Shown: positions 33,798 to 41,493 of the stretch, one piece after another
Position numbering within the stretch: the stretch's first letter is position 1
Layout: every line of letters begins with the position of its first letter
Assembly (NCBI GenBank): GCA_964614515.1
Contig: CAZTPJ010000006.1
Location: forward strand, 1 to 64,000
Reading direction: 5' to 3'
From: CAZTPJ01 sp964614515
GTDB taxonomy: Bacteria; Planctomycetota; Phycisphaerae; Phycisphaerales; UBA1924
DNA: 64,000 bases
The notes under the pieces: model-generated
Told to the model about the DNA's origin: nothing
What the model saw: the letters and a program-made list of their open reading frames with translations, nothing else
The model's database searches: none
Made by a program: the position numbers and the translations under genes

Positions 33798-33826
33798 TTG
33801 CTTTTGAAAGTGGGGTCGTGTATATT
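33798..33826 (+). promoter_or_regulatory. Promoter upstream of the first PEP-CTERM-like gene copy
   Basis: TTGCTT (33798-33803) and TATATT (33821-33826) are separated by 17 bp. The start codon lies about 90 bp downstream, behind GAGGAGAAAGAG. Confidence 0.6.
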
Positions 33827-33919
33827 GGTGTGTGTCGTCGGCGAATGGGTCGTAGGCGACGAGTTGAAACCTGAGCGTCGGGCGTTTCTTTCCCGACTGC
33901 CTCGCGAGGAGAAAGAGAC

Positions 33920-33959
33920 ATGAAGAATTCGATCGTTGCGCTTCTTGGCGTCGCTGGTC
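33920..33959 (+). CDS. Truncated 5' end of the PEP-CTERM-like gene at the contig end
   Basis: The first 13 codons (MKNSIVALLGVAG) of the gene fully present at 34075 and 34910 are seen here before the run of Ns. The 55 bases 33905-33959 equal the first 55 bases after the gap. This is probably not a separate gene copy but the same one, seen twice because two contigs were placed end to end without merging their overlap. Confidence 0.6.
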
Positions 33960-34059
33960 NNNNNNNNNNNNNNNNNNNNNNNNNNNNNNNNNNNNNNNNN
34001 NNNNNNNNNNNNNNNNNNNNNNNNNNNNNNNNNNNNNNNNNNNNNNNNNNNNNNNNNNN
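33960..34059. other. Assembly gap of 100 Ns
   Basis: Exactly 100 Ns, a fixed-size scaffold gap. The flanks share an exact 55-bp sequence, which points to a k-mer overlap in a de Bruijn graph assembler at a repeat boundary. The true gap may be zero. Confidence 0.95.
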
Positions 34060-34642
34060 CGAGGAGAAAGAGACATGAAGAATTCGATCGTTGCGCTTCT
34101 TGGCGTCGCTGGTCTGGCTACGGCTGCTTTCGGGCAGGCTGGTTGGAACATCGCGGTCAGCAATCAAGTCACCCCGACGACCCCGTCGGCGACGGTGACC
34201 GTTTCCGCGTTCTTCTCAGCCCAGGACCATGCGTTCGCCGCTGCCCTGTTCGCTCTTGTGGCGGCTGAGGCTGGCTGGTCGGGCAACACCGTTCTGCTCC
34301 CCCCGCCGAACAATCCCGGCGTGATCAACGGTGGTTCGATCGACGGGATCACGGCTGGCCAGATTCACTTCCCGCCGGTGGTGAATGCGAACCCCGCGAA
34401 CCCGATCGCGGTGTTCGAGGCGACATGGAGCACGGGTGACTTTACCCCGCGTTCGGTTGACGTGAACACCCGCACGACTCGCTTCGATGCATACATCAGC
34501 GCGACCAGCCCTGCTTCGCAGAGCCGTCTCGCTGGTCTGCTCGAAGGCGCTGGCGCGATCGAAGTCGTTCCCGCTCCGTCCGCTCTGGCGCTGCTCGGCA
34601 TGGGCGCGCTGGTCGCTGGCCGTCGTCGCCGGTAATCCGCGA
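34060..34642 (+). repeat. 583-bp direct repeat, copy 1
   Basis: This carries a ribosome binding site and the complete PEP-CTERM-like gene. It recurs, apparently without any difference, at 34895-35477 (offset 835 bp). Flanks outside the repeat are unrelated. Confidence 0.9.
34075..34635 (+). CDS. Exported PEP-CTERM-like surface protein, copy 1
   Basis: The 186-residue protein has a signal peptide (VALLGVAGLATAAFG, then QAGW) and a Thr/Ser/Ala/Pro-rich beta-type mature part with no cysteine. Its sorting tail has the layout of PEP-CTERM signals: VPAPSALALLGMGALVAG followed by RRRR. Such proteins are exported and processed at the C-terminus by exosortase-like enzymes, often as part of extracellular matrix. 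GAGGAG 8 bp upstream of the ATG is a good ribosome binding site. It is identical in sequence to the copy at 34910. No function beyond surface protein can be given. Confidence 0.85.
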   Translation: MKNSIVALLGVAGLATAAFGQAGWNIAVSNQVTPTTPSATVTVSAFFSAQDHAFAAALFALVAAEAGWSGNTVLLPPPNNPGVINGGSIDGITAGQIHFPPVVNANPANPIAVFEATWSTGDFTPRSVDVNTRTTRFDAYISATSPASQSRLAGLLEGAGAIEVVPAPSALALLGMGALVAGRRRR

Positions 34643-34665
34643 AGGATGACAGGCTCGAATAACTC

Positions 34666-34697
34666 AAACCCCCTGGCCGTGAGGTCGGGGGGTTTTT
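34666..34697 (+). terminator. Rho-independent terminator of PEP-CTERM-like copy 1
   Basis: AAACCCCC pairs with GGGGGG around a 13-nt loop and is followed by TTTTT (34693-34697). It lies 30 bp after the stop codon. Confidence 0.85.
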
Positions 34698-34787
34698 CAT
34701 TGTCCGCCGTTTTTGTTCTAGTGCAATCCCCATTTTTAGAGAGTTTCGGTTGTACCGCGGTCCACCAAAAATGGTTTCGCGGGGGGC

Positions 34788-34816
34788 TTGACAAGTGGTC
34801 CGACTGTCGGTAATCT
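34788..34816 (+). promoter_or_regulatory. Promoter of PEP-CTERM-like copy 2
   Basis: A consensus -35 TTGACA (34788-34793), a 17-bp spacer and TAATCT (34811-34816). The spacer holds the short palindrome CCGACTGTCGG, a possible operator. It differs from the promoter of the first copy. Confidence 0.7.
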
Positions 34817-34894
34817 GATTGCATCGAATGACGGTTGTTTCGTCATCGGTGAGTTGAGTTTTCGAGCCTTGGGGCATCGTCCCCGACATACTTT

Positions 34895-35477
34895 CGAGGA
34901 GAAAGAGACATGAAGAATTCGATCGTTGCGCTTCTTGGCGTCGCTGGTCTGGCTACGGCTGCTTTCGGGCAGGCTGGTTGGAACATCGCGGTCAGCAATC
35001 AAGTCACCCCGACGACCCCGTCGGCGACGGTGACCGTTTCCGCGTTCTTCTCAGCCCAGGACCATGCGTTCGCCGCTGCCCTGTTCGCTCTTGTGGCGGC
35101 TGAGGCTGGCTGGTCGGGCAACACCGTTCTGCTCCCCCCGCCGAACAATCCCGGCGTGATCAACGGTGGTTCGATCGACGGGATCACGGCTGGCCAGATT
35201 CACTTCCCGCCGGTGGTGAATGCGAACCCCGCGAACCCGATCGCGGTGTTCGAGGCGACATGGAGCACGGGTGACTTTACCCCGCGTTCGGTTGACGTGA
35301 ACACCCGCACGACTCGCTTCGATGCATACATCAGCGCGACCAGCCCTGCTTCGCAGAGCCGTCTCGCTGGTCTGCTCGAAGGCGCTGGCGCGATCGAAGT
35401 CGTTCCCGCTCCGTCCGCTCTGGCGCTGCTCGGCATGGGCGCGCTGGTCGCTGGCCGTCGTCGCCGGTAATCCGCGA
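34895..35477 (+). repeat. 583-bp direct repeat, copy 2
   Basis: Second copy of the segment at 34060-34642. Identity begins at CGAGGAG before the ribosome binding site and ends just after the stop codon, at TAATCCGCGA. Confidence 0.9.
34910..35470 (+). CDS. Exported PEP-CTERM-like surface protein, copy 2
   Basis: All 186 residues match the gene at 34075, with the same codons as far as I can see by eye, including synonymous positions. It has its own promoter (TTGACA/TAATCT) and its own terminator, so it is an independent transcription unit. Identity limited to the coding unit, with unrelated flanks, suggests a very recent duplication or ongoing gene conversion; a false assembly duplication is less likely because the flanks differ. 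Confidence 0.85.
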   Translation: MKNSIVALLGVAGLATAAFGQAGWNIAVSNQVTPTTPSATVTVSAFFSAQDHAFAAALFALVAAEAGWSGNTVLLPPPNNPGVINGGSIDGITAGQIHFPPVVNANPANPIAVFEATWSTGDFTPRSVDVNTRTTRFDAYISATSPASQSRLAGLLEGAGAIEVVPAPSALALLGMGALVAGRRRR

Positions 35478-35502
35478 CGCTGACAGAATGAAATCGACCC
35501 AG

Positions 35503-35534
35503 ACCCCCCGCTCGACAGAGTGGGGGGTTCTTTT
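35503..35534 (+). terminator. Rho-independent terminator of PEP-CTERM-like copy 2
   Basis: ACCCCCC pairs with GGGGGGT around a 12-nt loop, followed by TCTTTT. It begins 32 bp after the stop codon. Confidence 0.85.
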
Positions 35535-35601
35535 CTGCGCGCGTGCGGCCATGGCCGCGAAGATCGCCCGCGGCGCGACACGATCTGCATGATCGGGAAA
35601 G

Positions 35602-35675
35602 TGGGCCTGGTTGGAGTCGAACCAACGACCTCACCCTTATCAGGGGTGCGCTCTAGCCACCTGAGCTACAAGCCC
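35602..35675 (-). tRNA. tRNA-Ile (anticodon GAT)
   Basis: A 74-nt cloverleaf on the minus strand. The acceptor stem is GGGCTTG with CAGGCCC, the D arm GTAGCTCAGGTGGCTAGAGC lies in its usual place, the anticodon stem CACCC/GGGTG holds the loop CTGATAA with anticodon GAT, and the T arm is GTTGG TTCGACT CCAAC. The discriminator is A; CCA is not encoded. It stands alone, not in an rRNA spacer. Confidence 0.95.
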
Positions 35676-35807
35676 GAGTTGTCGCCGGGCGTGGCCCGGC
35701 CCCGCCATCACGCGGGTCACTAGGATACGCCGACAAACGCCGCGTGTCATCTGCCACGGAATGCTGGACATCCACGGCCGAGTTCGCGGGCGTAACCGGA
35801 GAACCTC

Positions 35808-37235
35808 ATGCTCCTGCGAATGCTCTATGACGACAAACTGGCGCAGGCGTCATACCTGCTGGCCTGTCAGCGATCCGGCGAGGCGCTCATCGTGGATCCG
35901 CAGCGCGACGTAGATCGATATCTCGACCTGGCCGCACGCGAAGGCGTGAGCATCACGGCCATCGCCGAGACGCACATCCACGCGGACTATCTCTCCGGCG
36001 CCCGCGAACTGGCGGAGCGCACAGGGGCGAAGTTGCATGTCTCAGGGTGCGGAGGCGAAGACTGGCAGTATCGGTGGCTGGACTCGTTTTCCGGCGGCGG
36101 GTCGTATGACGCGATGCGCGTTCGCGATGGCGATGCGTTCACGATCGGAGGGATCTCGCTGCGCGTGATGCACACGCCGGGGCACACGCCCGAGCACGTC
36201 TGCTTCCTCGTGACCGACAAGGGGGGGGGGGCGACGGAGCCGATGGGCGTGTTCACCGGCGACTTCGTGTTCGTGGGCGATCTTGGTCGCCCGGATCTGC
36301 TTGAAACCGCGGCCGGAACCGTCGGTGCAAAGGAGCCTTCGGCACGTCAGTTGTTTGTGAGCGTCAAGCGATTTCTTGAACTGGCGGACTATGTGCAGGT
36401 GTGGCCAGCGCATGGCTCGGGCAGTGCGTGTGGCAAGGCGCTGGGCGCGGTGGCGCAATCAACCGTGGGGTATGAACGTCGGTTCAATCCGGCGATTCGC
36501 GTGGCCGGGGAGGGCGAGTCGGCGTTTGTCGCGGCGATTCTGGAGGGTCAGCCCGAGCCGCCGTTGTATTTCGCGCGGATGAAGCGGGAGAATCGCGACG
36601 GCCCTGCGGTACTGGGCGAGTTGCCGCGGCCGTCGGAGATGTCAGCGCGCGACCTGGCGGGGCTTGATGCGAAGGCGTGCGCGATCATCGACACGCGGTC
36701 GTGGCGCGAGTTCAAGCAGGGCCACCTGCCCGGGTCGCTGTATCTGCCGCTGAACTCGTCGTTTCCGACGGACGCGGGTTCGTTCGTGCGCGGAGGCGAG
36801 CCGATCTATCTGATTCTTGATGGATCGCGCGTGGAAGAGGGTGTGCGGGATCTGGTGCGCATCGGGCTTGATGATGTTCGCGGGTGGTGTTCGCCGGCGT
36901 CGCTCAAGGCGTACGCGGGAGGGGGGGGGACGATGGCGACATCGCGGGATGTGGATGTTCGCGAGGCGGCGGCGTATGTACGTGAGTCCGGGGCGTTTGT
37001 GCTCGACGTGCGCCGCGCATCGGAACATGCGCAGGGCACCCTGCCCGGGGCGAAGAACATCGCGCACACGCGACTGGCGGCGCATCTGACGGAGTTGCCC
37101 AAAGACCGCCCGATCCTCGTGCATTGTCAGGCGGGCGGACGTTCCGCGCGGGCGGTGGCGCTGCTGCGTCGCGAGGGGTTTGACGCGGTGAACCTGGCGA
37201 ATGGGTATGCAGGGTGGATGGCGGTGAATGGGTGA
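35808..37235 (+). CDS. MBL-fold hydrolase with two rhodanese domains (persulfide dioxygenase-like)
   Basis: The 475-residue protein begins with a metallo-beta-lactamase domain of the ETHE1/Blh type (about 1-245): THIHADYLSGARELAER gives the HxHxDH metal motif, HTPGHTPEHVCF and FTGDFVFVGDLGRPDLL follow, and WPAHGSGSACGKAL ends it. Rhodanese-like domain 1 (about 280-365) has the aspartate loop but no active Cys (its loop reads LILDGSRVEEG). Domain 2 (about 385-475) has the active loop HCQAGGRSAR. Together this suggests detoxification of sulfide-derived persulfides, with sulfur transfer by domain 2. The start ATG has GGAG seven bases upstream. Confidence 0.9.
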   Translation: MLLRMLYDDKLAQASYLLACQRSGEALIVDPQRDVDRYLDLAAREGVSITAIAETHIHADYLSGARELAERTGAKLHVSGCGGEDWQYRWLDSFSGGGSYDAMRVRDGDAFTIGGISLRVMHTPGHTPEHVCFLVTDKGGGATEPMGVFTGDFVFVGDLGRPDLLETAAGTVGAKEPSARQLFVSVKRFLELADYVQVWPAHGSGSACGKALGAVAQSTVGYERRFNPAIRVAGEGESAFVAAILEGQPEPPLYFARMKRENRDGPAVLGELPRPSEMSARDLAGLDAKACAIIDTRSWREFKQGHLPGSLYLPLNSSFPTDAGSFVRGGEPIYLILDGSRVEEGVRDLVRIGLDDVRGWCSPASLKAYAGGGGTMATSRDVDVREAAAYVRESGAFVLDVRRASEHAQGTLPGAKNIAHTRLAAHLTELPKDRPILVHCQAGGRSARAVALLRREGFDAVNLANGYAGWMAVNG

Positions 37236-37281
37236 TAGTGGTACGCCACACCGGAAAGGTTACGATGAGGTTGGCACACTT

Positions 37282-37584
37282 TCATCGCGCGCGACGCTGC
37301 TTCCAAATGGTGGGATCTCGCTTGGCGTGAAGTACGCCGAGGACAATCGTTGATTCCACTTCAAGTGTGAAGAAGACGCCAAAGGGAAATCGGCGCATGA
37401 GCGCGCGTCGTAGTCCGTGGTCCACGACCGGGAATGACTCAGGGCTGCGATCAGCAGCCGCCAGCACCGCTTCGAGCGAGAGCAGGAACTCGTCACCCAA
37501 GCCGACTCGCTGGGATTCATACCACGCGAACGCCTGTTCGATGTCGGCTTCGGCTTCTGGTTCGATTCGCAGGCGCGTGTTCAC
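37282..37584 (-). CDS. RelE/ParE-family toxin
   Basis: The toxin is about 100 residues from the GTG at 37584, which overlaps the antitoxin stop (GTGA); an ATG at 37620 inside the antitoxin gene is an alternative. It has the ParE pattern: IEPEAEADIEQAFAWYESQR, GLGDEFLLSLEAVL, FPVVDHGLRRALMRRFPF and a final VLGVLHAKRDPTIWKQR. ParE-type toxins poison gyrase and RelE-type toxins cut mRNA; the WYExQRxGLGxEF pattern favours the ParE side. Confidence 0.88.
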   Translation of the reverse strand: MNTRLRIEPEAEADIEQAFAWYESQRVGLGDEFLLSLEAVLAAADRSPESFPVVDHGLRRALMRRFPFGVFFTLEVESTIVLGVLHAKRDPTIWKQRRAR

Positions 37585-37817
37585 TTGTTTCGTCGCACTC
37601 GCTGCTTGACGTCGCTCCACGACGAGCCAGCCACGACGCCTCGAGCGGTCCGTGTTCGATAGGCCTTGAGGCGTCGCTCAAGTTCCTTTGTTTGCGCCGC
37701 GGAGAGAGTCAGCGCTTCCGGATCTTTCGCGACGCTGTCCCACAAATCCTGGATGAGCTGGATTCGTTCGGCGACGCTAAGTTCGGCGAGTTGCTGTGCG
37801 AGATTGGCTTCATTCAT
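37581..37817 (-). CDS. Addiction-module antitoxin (ParD-like / TIGR02574 type)
   Basis: The 78-residue antitoxin starts at the ATG 37817, with AAGGAG about ten bases upstream. ELSVAERIQLIQDLWDSVAKDPE is the signature of the short addiction-module antitoxins that precede RelE/ParE toxins. The C-terminus is basic and probably wraps the toxin. Stop and toxin start overlap by 4 bp, and a clear TATAAT -10 lies upstream. Confidence 0.88.
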   Translation of the reverse strand: MNEANLAQQLAELSVAERIQLIQDLWDSVAKDPEALTLSAAQTKELERRLKAYRTRTARGVVAGSSWSDVKQRVRRNK

Positions 37818-37839
37818 CGGATCGTCGCTCCTTGGTTGG

Positions 37840-37845
37840 ATTATA
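37840..37845 (-). promoter_or_regulatory. -10 box of the ParE/RelE-type toxin-antitoxin operon
   Basis: On the minus strand a perfect TATAAT lies 22 bp before the antitoxin start, leaving room for a short leader with AAGGAG. A weak TTGCGC -35 lies 19 bp further upstream. Confidence 0.65.
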
Positions 37846-37947
37846 GGGTTTCCAGAGGTTCGCGGCGCAAGGCGCAATCGCGATCAGAGGACTTGGCGCG
37901 GCCGGGTCGGGGGAGGTATGCTAACGGGACTTCCACGGAGATTTGCC

Positions 37948-39294
37948 ATGTCGCTGAGGTTTCTGAGTGCATCGTTGACGGGGCTGGTGTGTGCATTTCC
38001 GGCGTTCGCGCAGGACTTGACGATCCACGCGGGGCCGCAGCGCGAGGCGATCGCGATTGTCAACGCGACGATTCACCCTGTGAGCGGGCCGTCGATCGAG
38101 CGCGGCTACATCCATTTTGAGGATGGCGTCATCACGGCGGTGGGCGGGGGAGATTTCGCGCTCGCCGGGCCGGGGACGGTGATCGATGCGACGGGCAAGC
38201 ATGTGTATCCGGGCATGATCGGCGCGGTGACGCAGATTGGCCTTTCTGAAATCTCATCCGTTCGGGCGATGCTGGATCATCGTGAGGTTGGCGATGTGTC
38301 GCCGGAGGTTCGTGCGGCCGTGGCGGTGAATCCGGATTCGTGGCTGATTCCCGTCGCGCGTTCATCGGGGATTCTGACCGTGGGTTCATTTCCGACGGGT
38401 GGCCGGATTCCGGGTCGCGCGAGCGTGATGCGGCTCAATGGTTGGACGTGGGAAGAGATGGCCGTGAAGCAAAGCGCGGGGCTGATCGTCAACTGGCCCA
38501 ACGTGCGTCCCGTGCGTGCGTGGTGGATGACCGACAGCGATGAACAGCAGCAGCAGGGGATCAGCACGGCGATGCAGGCGATTGAGCAGGCGTTTGATAC
38601 GGCGCTGGCGTATCAACGTGCGCGGCAGGCGGATCCATCGCATCCGGTTGACCTTCGCTGGGAGGCGATGGGCGAGTTTCAGAGTCCGCGATCGATCGAC
38701 CCCGAAGCGAGCGAGGATGCGAAGGCTTCACCGTTGTTCATCTTCGCCCAGGAAGTTGAGCAGATCACGTCGGCCGTGACATGGGCAACGGGGCGTGGGC
38801 TGAATCCGGTGATTGTGGGCGGGCGTGATGCGCCGATGGTTTCGGAGTTGCTCAAGCAGCATGATGTGCCTGTGATCGTGCTTGGCACGCACGCATTTCC
38901 GCGCCGGGCGGACTCGCCGCATGACGAGGCGTTCACGCTGCCCGCACGGCTGGAGGCCGCGGGCGTGCGATGGTGCCTCGCCAGCGGCGAAGAGCCGGGA
39001 CACGAGCGGAACCTGCCGCACAATGCGGCCACGGCCGTGGAGCATGGACTCGCCGAGGATGTCGCGATCGCGTCGATCACGCTTCGCGCGGCACAAGTTC
39101 TCGGCGTGGGCGATGTCCTCGGCTCGCTGGAGGTCGGCAAGGCCGCGACGCTGATCGTGACGGATGGCTCGCCGCTGGAAATTCGCACGAACATCGAGCG
39201 TGCCTTCATCGACGGGCGCACCATTGACCTGACGAACAAGCAGACGGTGCTGGATGGGAAGTATCGTGAGAAGTATCGGCAGCAGGGGCAGTGA
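37948..39294 (+). CDS. Exported amidohydrolase-like protein lacking the metal-binding HxH motif
   Basis: The 448-residue protein has a signal peptide (LSASLTGLVCAFPAFAQ). It aligns by plan with imidazolonepropionase-type amidohydrolases: the small N-terminal beta part (VIDATGKHVYPGMIG) and the C-terminal ITLRAAQVLGVGDVLGSLEVGKAATLIV are typical. Where active members read GLIDAHTH, this protein has YPGMIGAVTQIGLSEI, without His or Asp, and the later metal His positions are not evident either. It is probably not a normal metal-dependent hydrolase. An in-frame region upstream of 37948 is not part of the gene. The start has GGAG nine bases upstream. Confidence 0.75.
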   Translation: MSLRFLSASLTGLVCAFPAFAQDLTIHAGPQREAIAIVNATIHPVSGPSIERGYIHFEDGVITAVGGGDFALAGPGTVIDATGKHVYPGMIGAVTQIGLSEISSVRAMLDHREVGDVSPEVRAAVAVNPDSWLIPVARSSGILTVGSFPTGGRIPGRASVMRLNGWTWEEMAVKQSAGLIVNWPNVRPVRAWWMTDSDEQQQQGISTAMQAIEQAFDTALAYQRARQADPSHPVDLRWEAMGEFQSPRSIDPEASEDAKASPLFIFAQEVEQITSAVTWATGRGLNPVIVGGRDAPMVSELLKQHDVPVIVLGTHAFPRRADSPHDEAFTLPARLEAAGVRWCLASGEEPGHERNLPHNAATAVEHGLAEDVAIASITLRAAQVLGVGDVLGSLEVGKAATLIVTDGSPLEIRTNIERAFIDGRTIDLTNKQTVLDGKYREKYRQQGQ

Positions 39295-39299
39295 GAGCG

Positions 39300-39472
39300 G
39301 AGCACGTCACGGTTGAATAGAACTCGATGAGCACTTGCTGGGCGACACAAAGTTGCACTCGGCCGCGCTCACAATCTTCAAGAAGAGTTCAGCTCGCTGC
39401 GTGCGCCGCCATGTCTTTGAAGTTGGCGTAGACGAGGACATTCGTATCGACCAACGCGAGATCAAGCGACAT
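39300..39472 (-). pseudogene. Decayed VapC-type PIN toxin
   Basis: An ATG at 39472, overlapping the VapB gene by 11 bp, starts MSLDLALVDTNVLVYANF, the exact first PIN-domain acidic motif. After 27 codons an in-frame TGA occurs. The same frame then continues TLLEDCERGRVQLCVAQQVLIEFYSTVT, clearly PIN-like, so one base (probably CGA to TGA) made the stop. The homology then ends abruptly near 39310, just after the neighbouring amidohydrolase-like gene, so the 3' two thirds are lost. Confidence 0.75.
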
Positions 39473-39683
39473 CGTCGTAGAGTTCCTCTCGGGTCAACGT
39501 TCCGAAAACTCTCCCGGGACGCGCGTGCTTCGCAAGTCGCTCGCCGACGTTCGGGTGTCCGTTCAGATCCGAGGGCCGCGAACCCTCTCGCGGTGTCGAA
39601 AGTTCTCGACGAAGTATCTCCACGACGCTTGCAAGGGCCTTGGCCACGGGGTCCGGGATGTCTCGTACGTCGATATGGTCCAT
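39462..39683 (-). CDS. VapB-like antitoxin (orphaned)
   Basis: About 73 residues from the ATG at 39683. The sequence MDHIDVRDIPDPVAKALASV and the ending GTLTREELYDDVA are typical of antitoxins placed directly before PIN toxins. It overlaps the decayed toxin gene by 11 bp. The frame is open further upstream (to 39860), but that part has no protein-like character. With its toxin dead, the gene may be a remnant. Confidence 0.6.
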   Translation of the reverse strand: MDHIDVRDIPDPVAKALASVVEILRRELSTPREGSRPSDLNGHPNVGERLAKHARPGRVFGTLTREELYDDVA

Positions 39684-39851
39684 TGGGAATGCCAATTCAT
39701 TCTGGCAGATCTGTGCTCCTCTCAGGATTACACACTGGTTCCCTGCCTCAGGTTCAGTGCGCGCGGGTCGTCGCTGACGACATTGCGGCTCGGAGTCTGG
39801 TATTGGGACGCGGCTTGTGGTATGCTGTGAGGGACCACGGAGGAATGATCC

Positions 39852-41351
39852 ATGATGCACACGCGAATTCGTCGGCTGCAGCAGGCCATCGCTGCCTTAG
39901 CACCCATCATCGTTGCGTCGGCAGCCACCGCCCAACCTGACGCCGTGGAAGGGGTTCAGGTGGTCCGATATGACGGACACCGCGTGGTGACGATCGACAT
40001 TGCCGATCCAGCGATACTGGACCGCGTGGTCGATCTTGGTCTTGACCTGTGGTGTTGCGAGCCGCGGCGCGGGCCGACGCACTTTCGGGTTCGGCCGGAG
40101 GTCATGGCCGCGCTGGATGCGTCCGGGATCGCGTATCGCGTCGAGATCGAGAACGTGCAGGCGGATGTGGATGCCGAGGCCGAGCGGATCCGCGCGGGTC
40201 GACGCGGGGTGATTCGTCCGCCGGCGCTGCACGGCGAGCCCGGCGGTGCGCCCGATGCGGGCGACTGGTTCGCGGATTTCAAGAACCTTGACGCGATCGT
40301 GACGCGGATGGATGAACTGGCCGCGCTACGGCCGGACATTGCCACACGATTCACGTTCGGCTCGACGCACAACGGGCGTCAGATCGAGGGCCTGCGCATC
40401 ACCAACGACGCGGCGAACGAGGGTCGATGCAAGCCGGTGATGCTGTTCAACTCGACGCAGCACGCGCGGGAGTGGATCGCGCCGATGACGACGATGTTCC
40501 TCGCCGAACATCTGGTGACAAACCACGGTTCCGTTCCGCGCATTACGGACCTGGTCGATCGCGTCGAGTTTCTGATCGTTCCCGTGAGCAATCCGGATGG
40601 CTACGTGCATTCGTGGACGACGAGTCGCTTCTGGCGAAAAAACCGCCGCAACAACGGCAACGGCACGTTCGGCGTGGATTTGAATCGCAACTGGGGGCAC
40701 ATGTGGGGCATCTCGCTGCCGCATCAATCGGCCGGAAATGGAAACCCATCGAGCGATGTGTACTGGGGGCCGTCGGCGTTCTCAGAGCCGGAGACACAGG
40801 CGCTGCGCGATCTCGTGTTGAGCAAGCCCGGCTTTCGCGGACACAACGATGTGCATTCGCACGGGCAGATGCTGTTGCATCCGTGGGCGTGGACATCGCA
40901 GGATTCGCCCCACGCCGCGTGGTTTCTCGAAACGGGCACGGAAATGCGATCGCGGATTCTCGCGGTCCATGGGCTGACGTATCGACCGGGCAAGTGGTAC
41001 AACGTGTTGTATCCCTCGGCAGGTGCGGCCGTGGACTGGATGTACGCCGATCGCGGCGCGGTGACGTACACGGTGGAGTTGCGCGGCGGTCGATTCGATC
41101 CCGCGCCGAGCCACATCCGTCCGTGCGGTGAGGAGAACCTGGAGGCGTTTCTGTACCACTCAGAATGGGTGATGGATGAGTTTCCGTTCAAGGCGGACTG
41201 GAACGGGGACTGCGTGTACGACATTTTCGATTTCCTCGCGTTTCAGAACGACTTTGCGGCACGGCTGCCGCGGGCGGACTACAACGGGGACTTGATCTTT
41301 GACATCTTTGACTTTCTTGAGTTTGCGAATGATTTTGCGATTCAGCGATGA
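39852..41351 (+). CDS. Secreted M14 zinc carboxypeptidase with C-terminal EF-hand/dockerin-like repeats
   Basis: GGAGG lies eight bases upstream of the start. The 499-residue protein has a signal peptide (cleavage near SAATAQ), a propeptide-like part (about 30-125) and the M14 catalytic domain. Metal ligands are in NSTQHAREWIAP (His and Glu) and HNDVHSHGQMLL (His); the catalytic Glu is in TYTVELRGG, and NPDGYVHSW, KNRRNN and DLNRNWGHMW are substrate-site blocks. The last ~50 residues hold two EF-hand-like units, DWNGDCVYDIFDFLAFQND and DYNGDLIFDIFDFLEFAND, related to the module on the propeller protein at 29.2 kb. An extracellular peptidase, probably anchored. Confidence 0.92.
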   Translation: MMHTRIRRLQQAIAALAPIIVASAATAQPDAVEGVQVVRYDGHRVVTIDIADPAILDRVVDLGLDLWCCEPRRGPTHFRVRPEVMAALDASGIAYRVEIENVQADVDAEAERIRAGRRGVIRPPALHGEPGGAPDAGDWFADFKNLDAIVTRMDELAALRPDIATRFTFGSTHNGRQIEGLRITNDAANEGRCKPVMLFNSTQHAREWIAPMTTMFLAEHLVTNHGSVPRITDLVDRVEFLIVPVSNPDGYVHSWTTSRFWRKNRRNNGNGTFGVDLNRNWGHMWGISLPHQSAGNGNPSSDVYWGPSAFSEPETQALRDLVLSKPGFRGHNDVHSHGQMLLHPWAWTSQDSPHAAWFLETGTEMRSRILAVHGLTYRPGKWYNVLYPSAGAAVDWMYADRGAVTYTVELRGGRFDPAPSHIRPCGEENLEAFLYHSEWVMDEFPFKADWNGDCVYDIFDFLAFQNDFAARLPRADYNGDLIFDIFDFLEFANDFAIQR

Positions 41352-41395
41352 GCGCAGGCTCCAAGCGAGCGACGTTCCACACCCGATGAGTCGGG

Positions 41396-41420
41396 CACAG
41401 GCGAGACGCCCGTGCCACCG
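41396..41420 (-). repeat. Family A repeat core, single copy between convergent genes
   Basis: GGCACAGGCGAGACGCCCGTG is the reverse of the GGTGG(C/G)ACGGGCGTC form of family A. It lies in the 142-bp gap between the M14 peptidase and the DNA glycosylase genes. Confidence 0.6.
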
Positions 41421-41493
41421 CTGGCGTGCCACGCGCGGTTGTGGCCACGGGCGGTTGTGTCACCGACTGTTCAGTGCATTCCGGCACCCGCCT

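Noticed and set aside
33905..34059. Third copy of the PEP-CTERM-like gene
   Set aside because: The truncated copy shares exactly 55 bp with the next contig start, so it is most simply the same gene seen at both contig ends.
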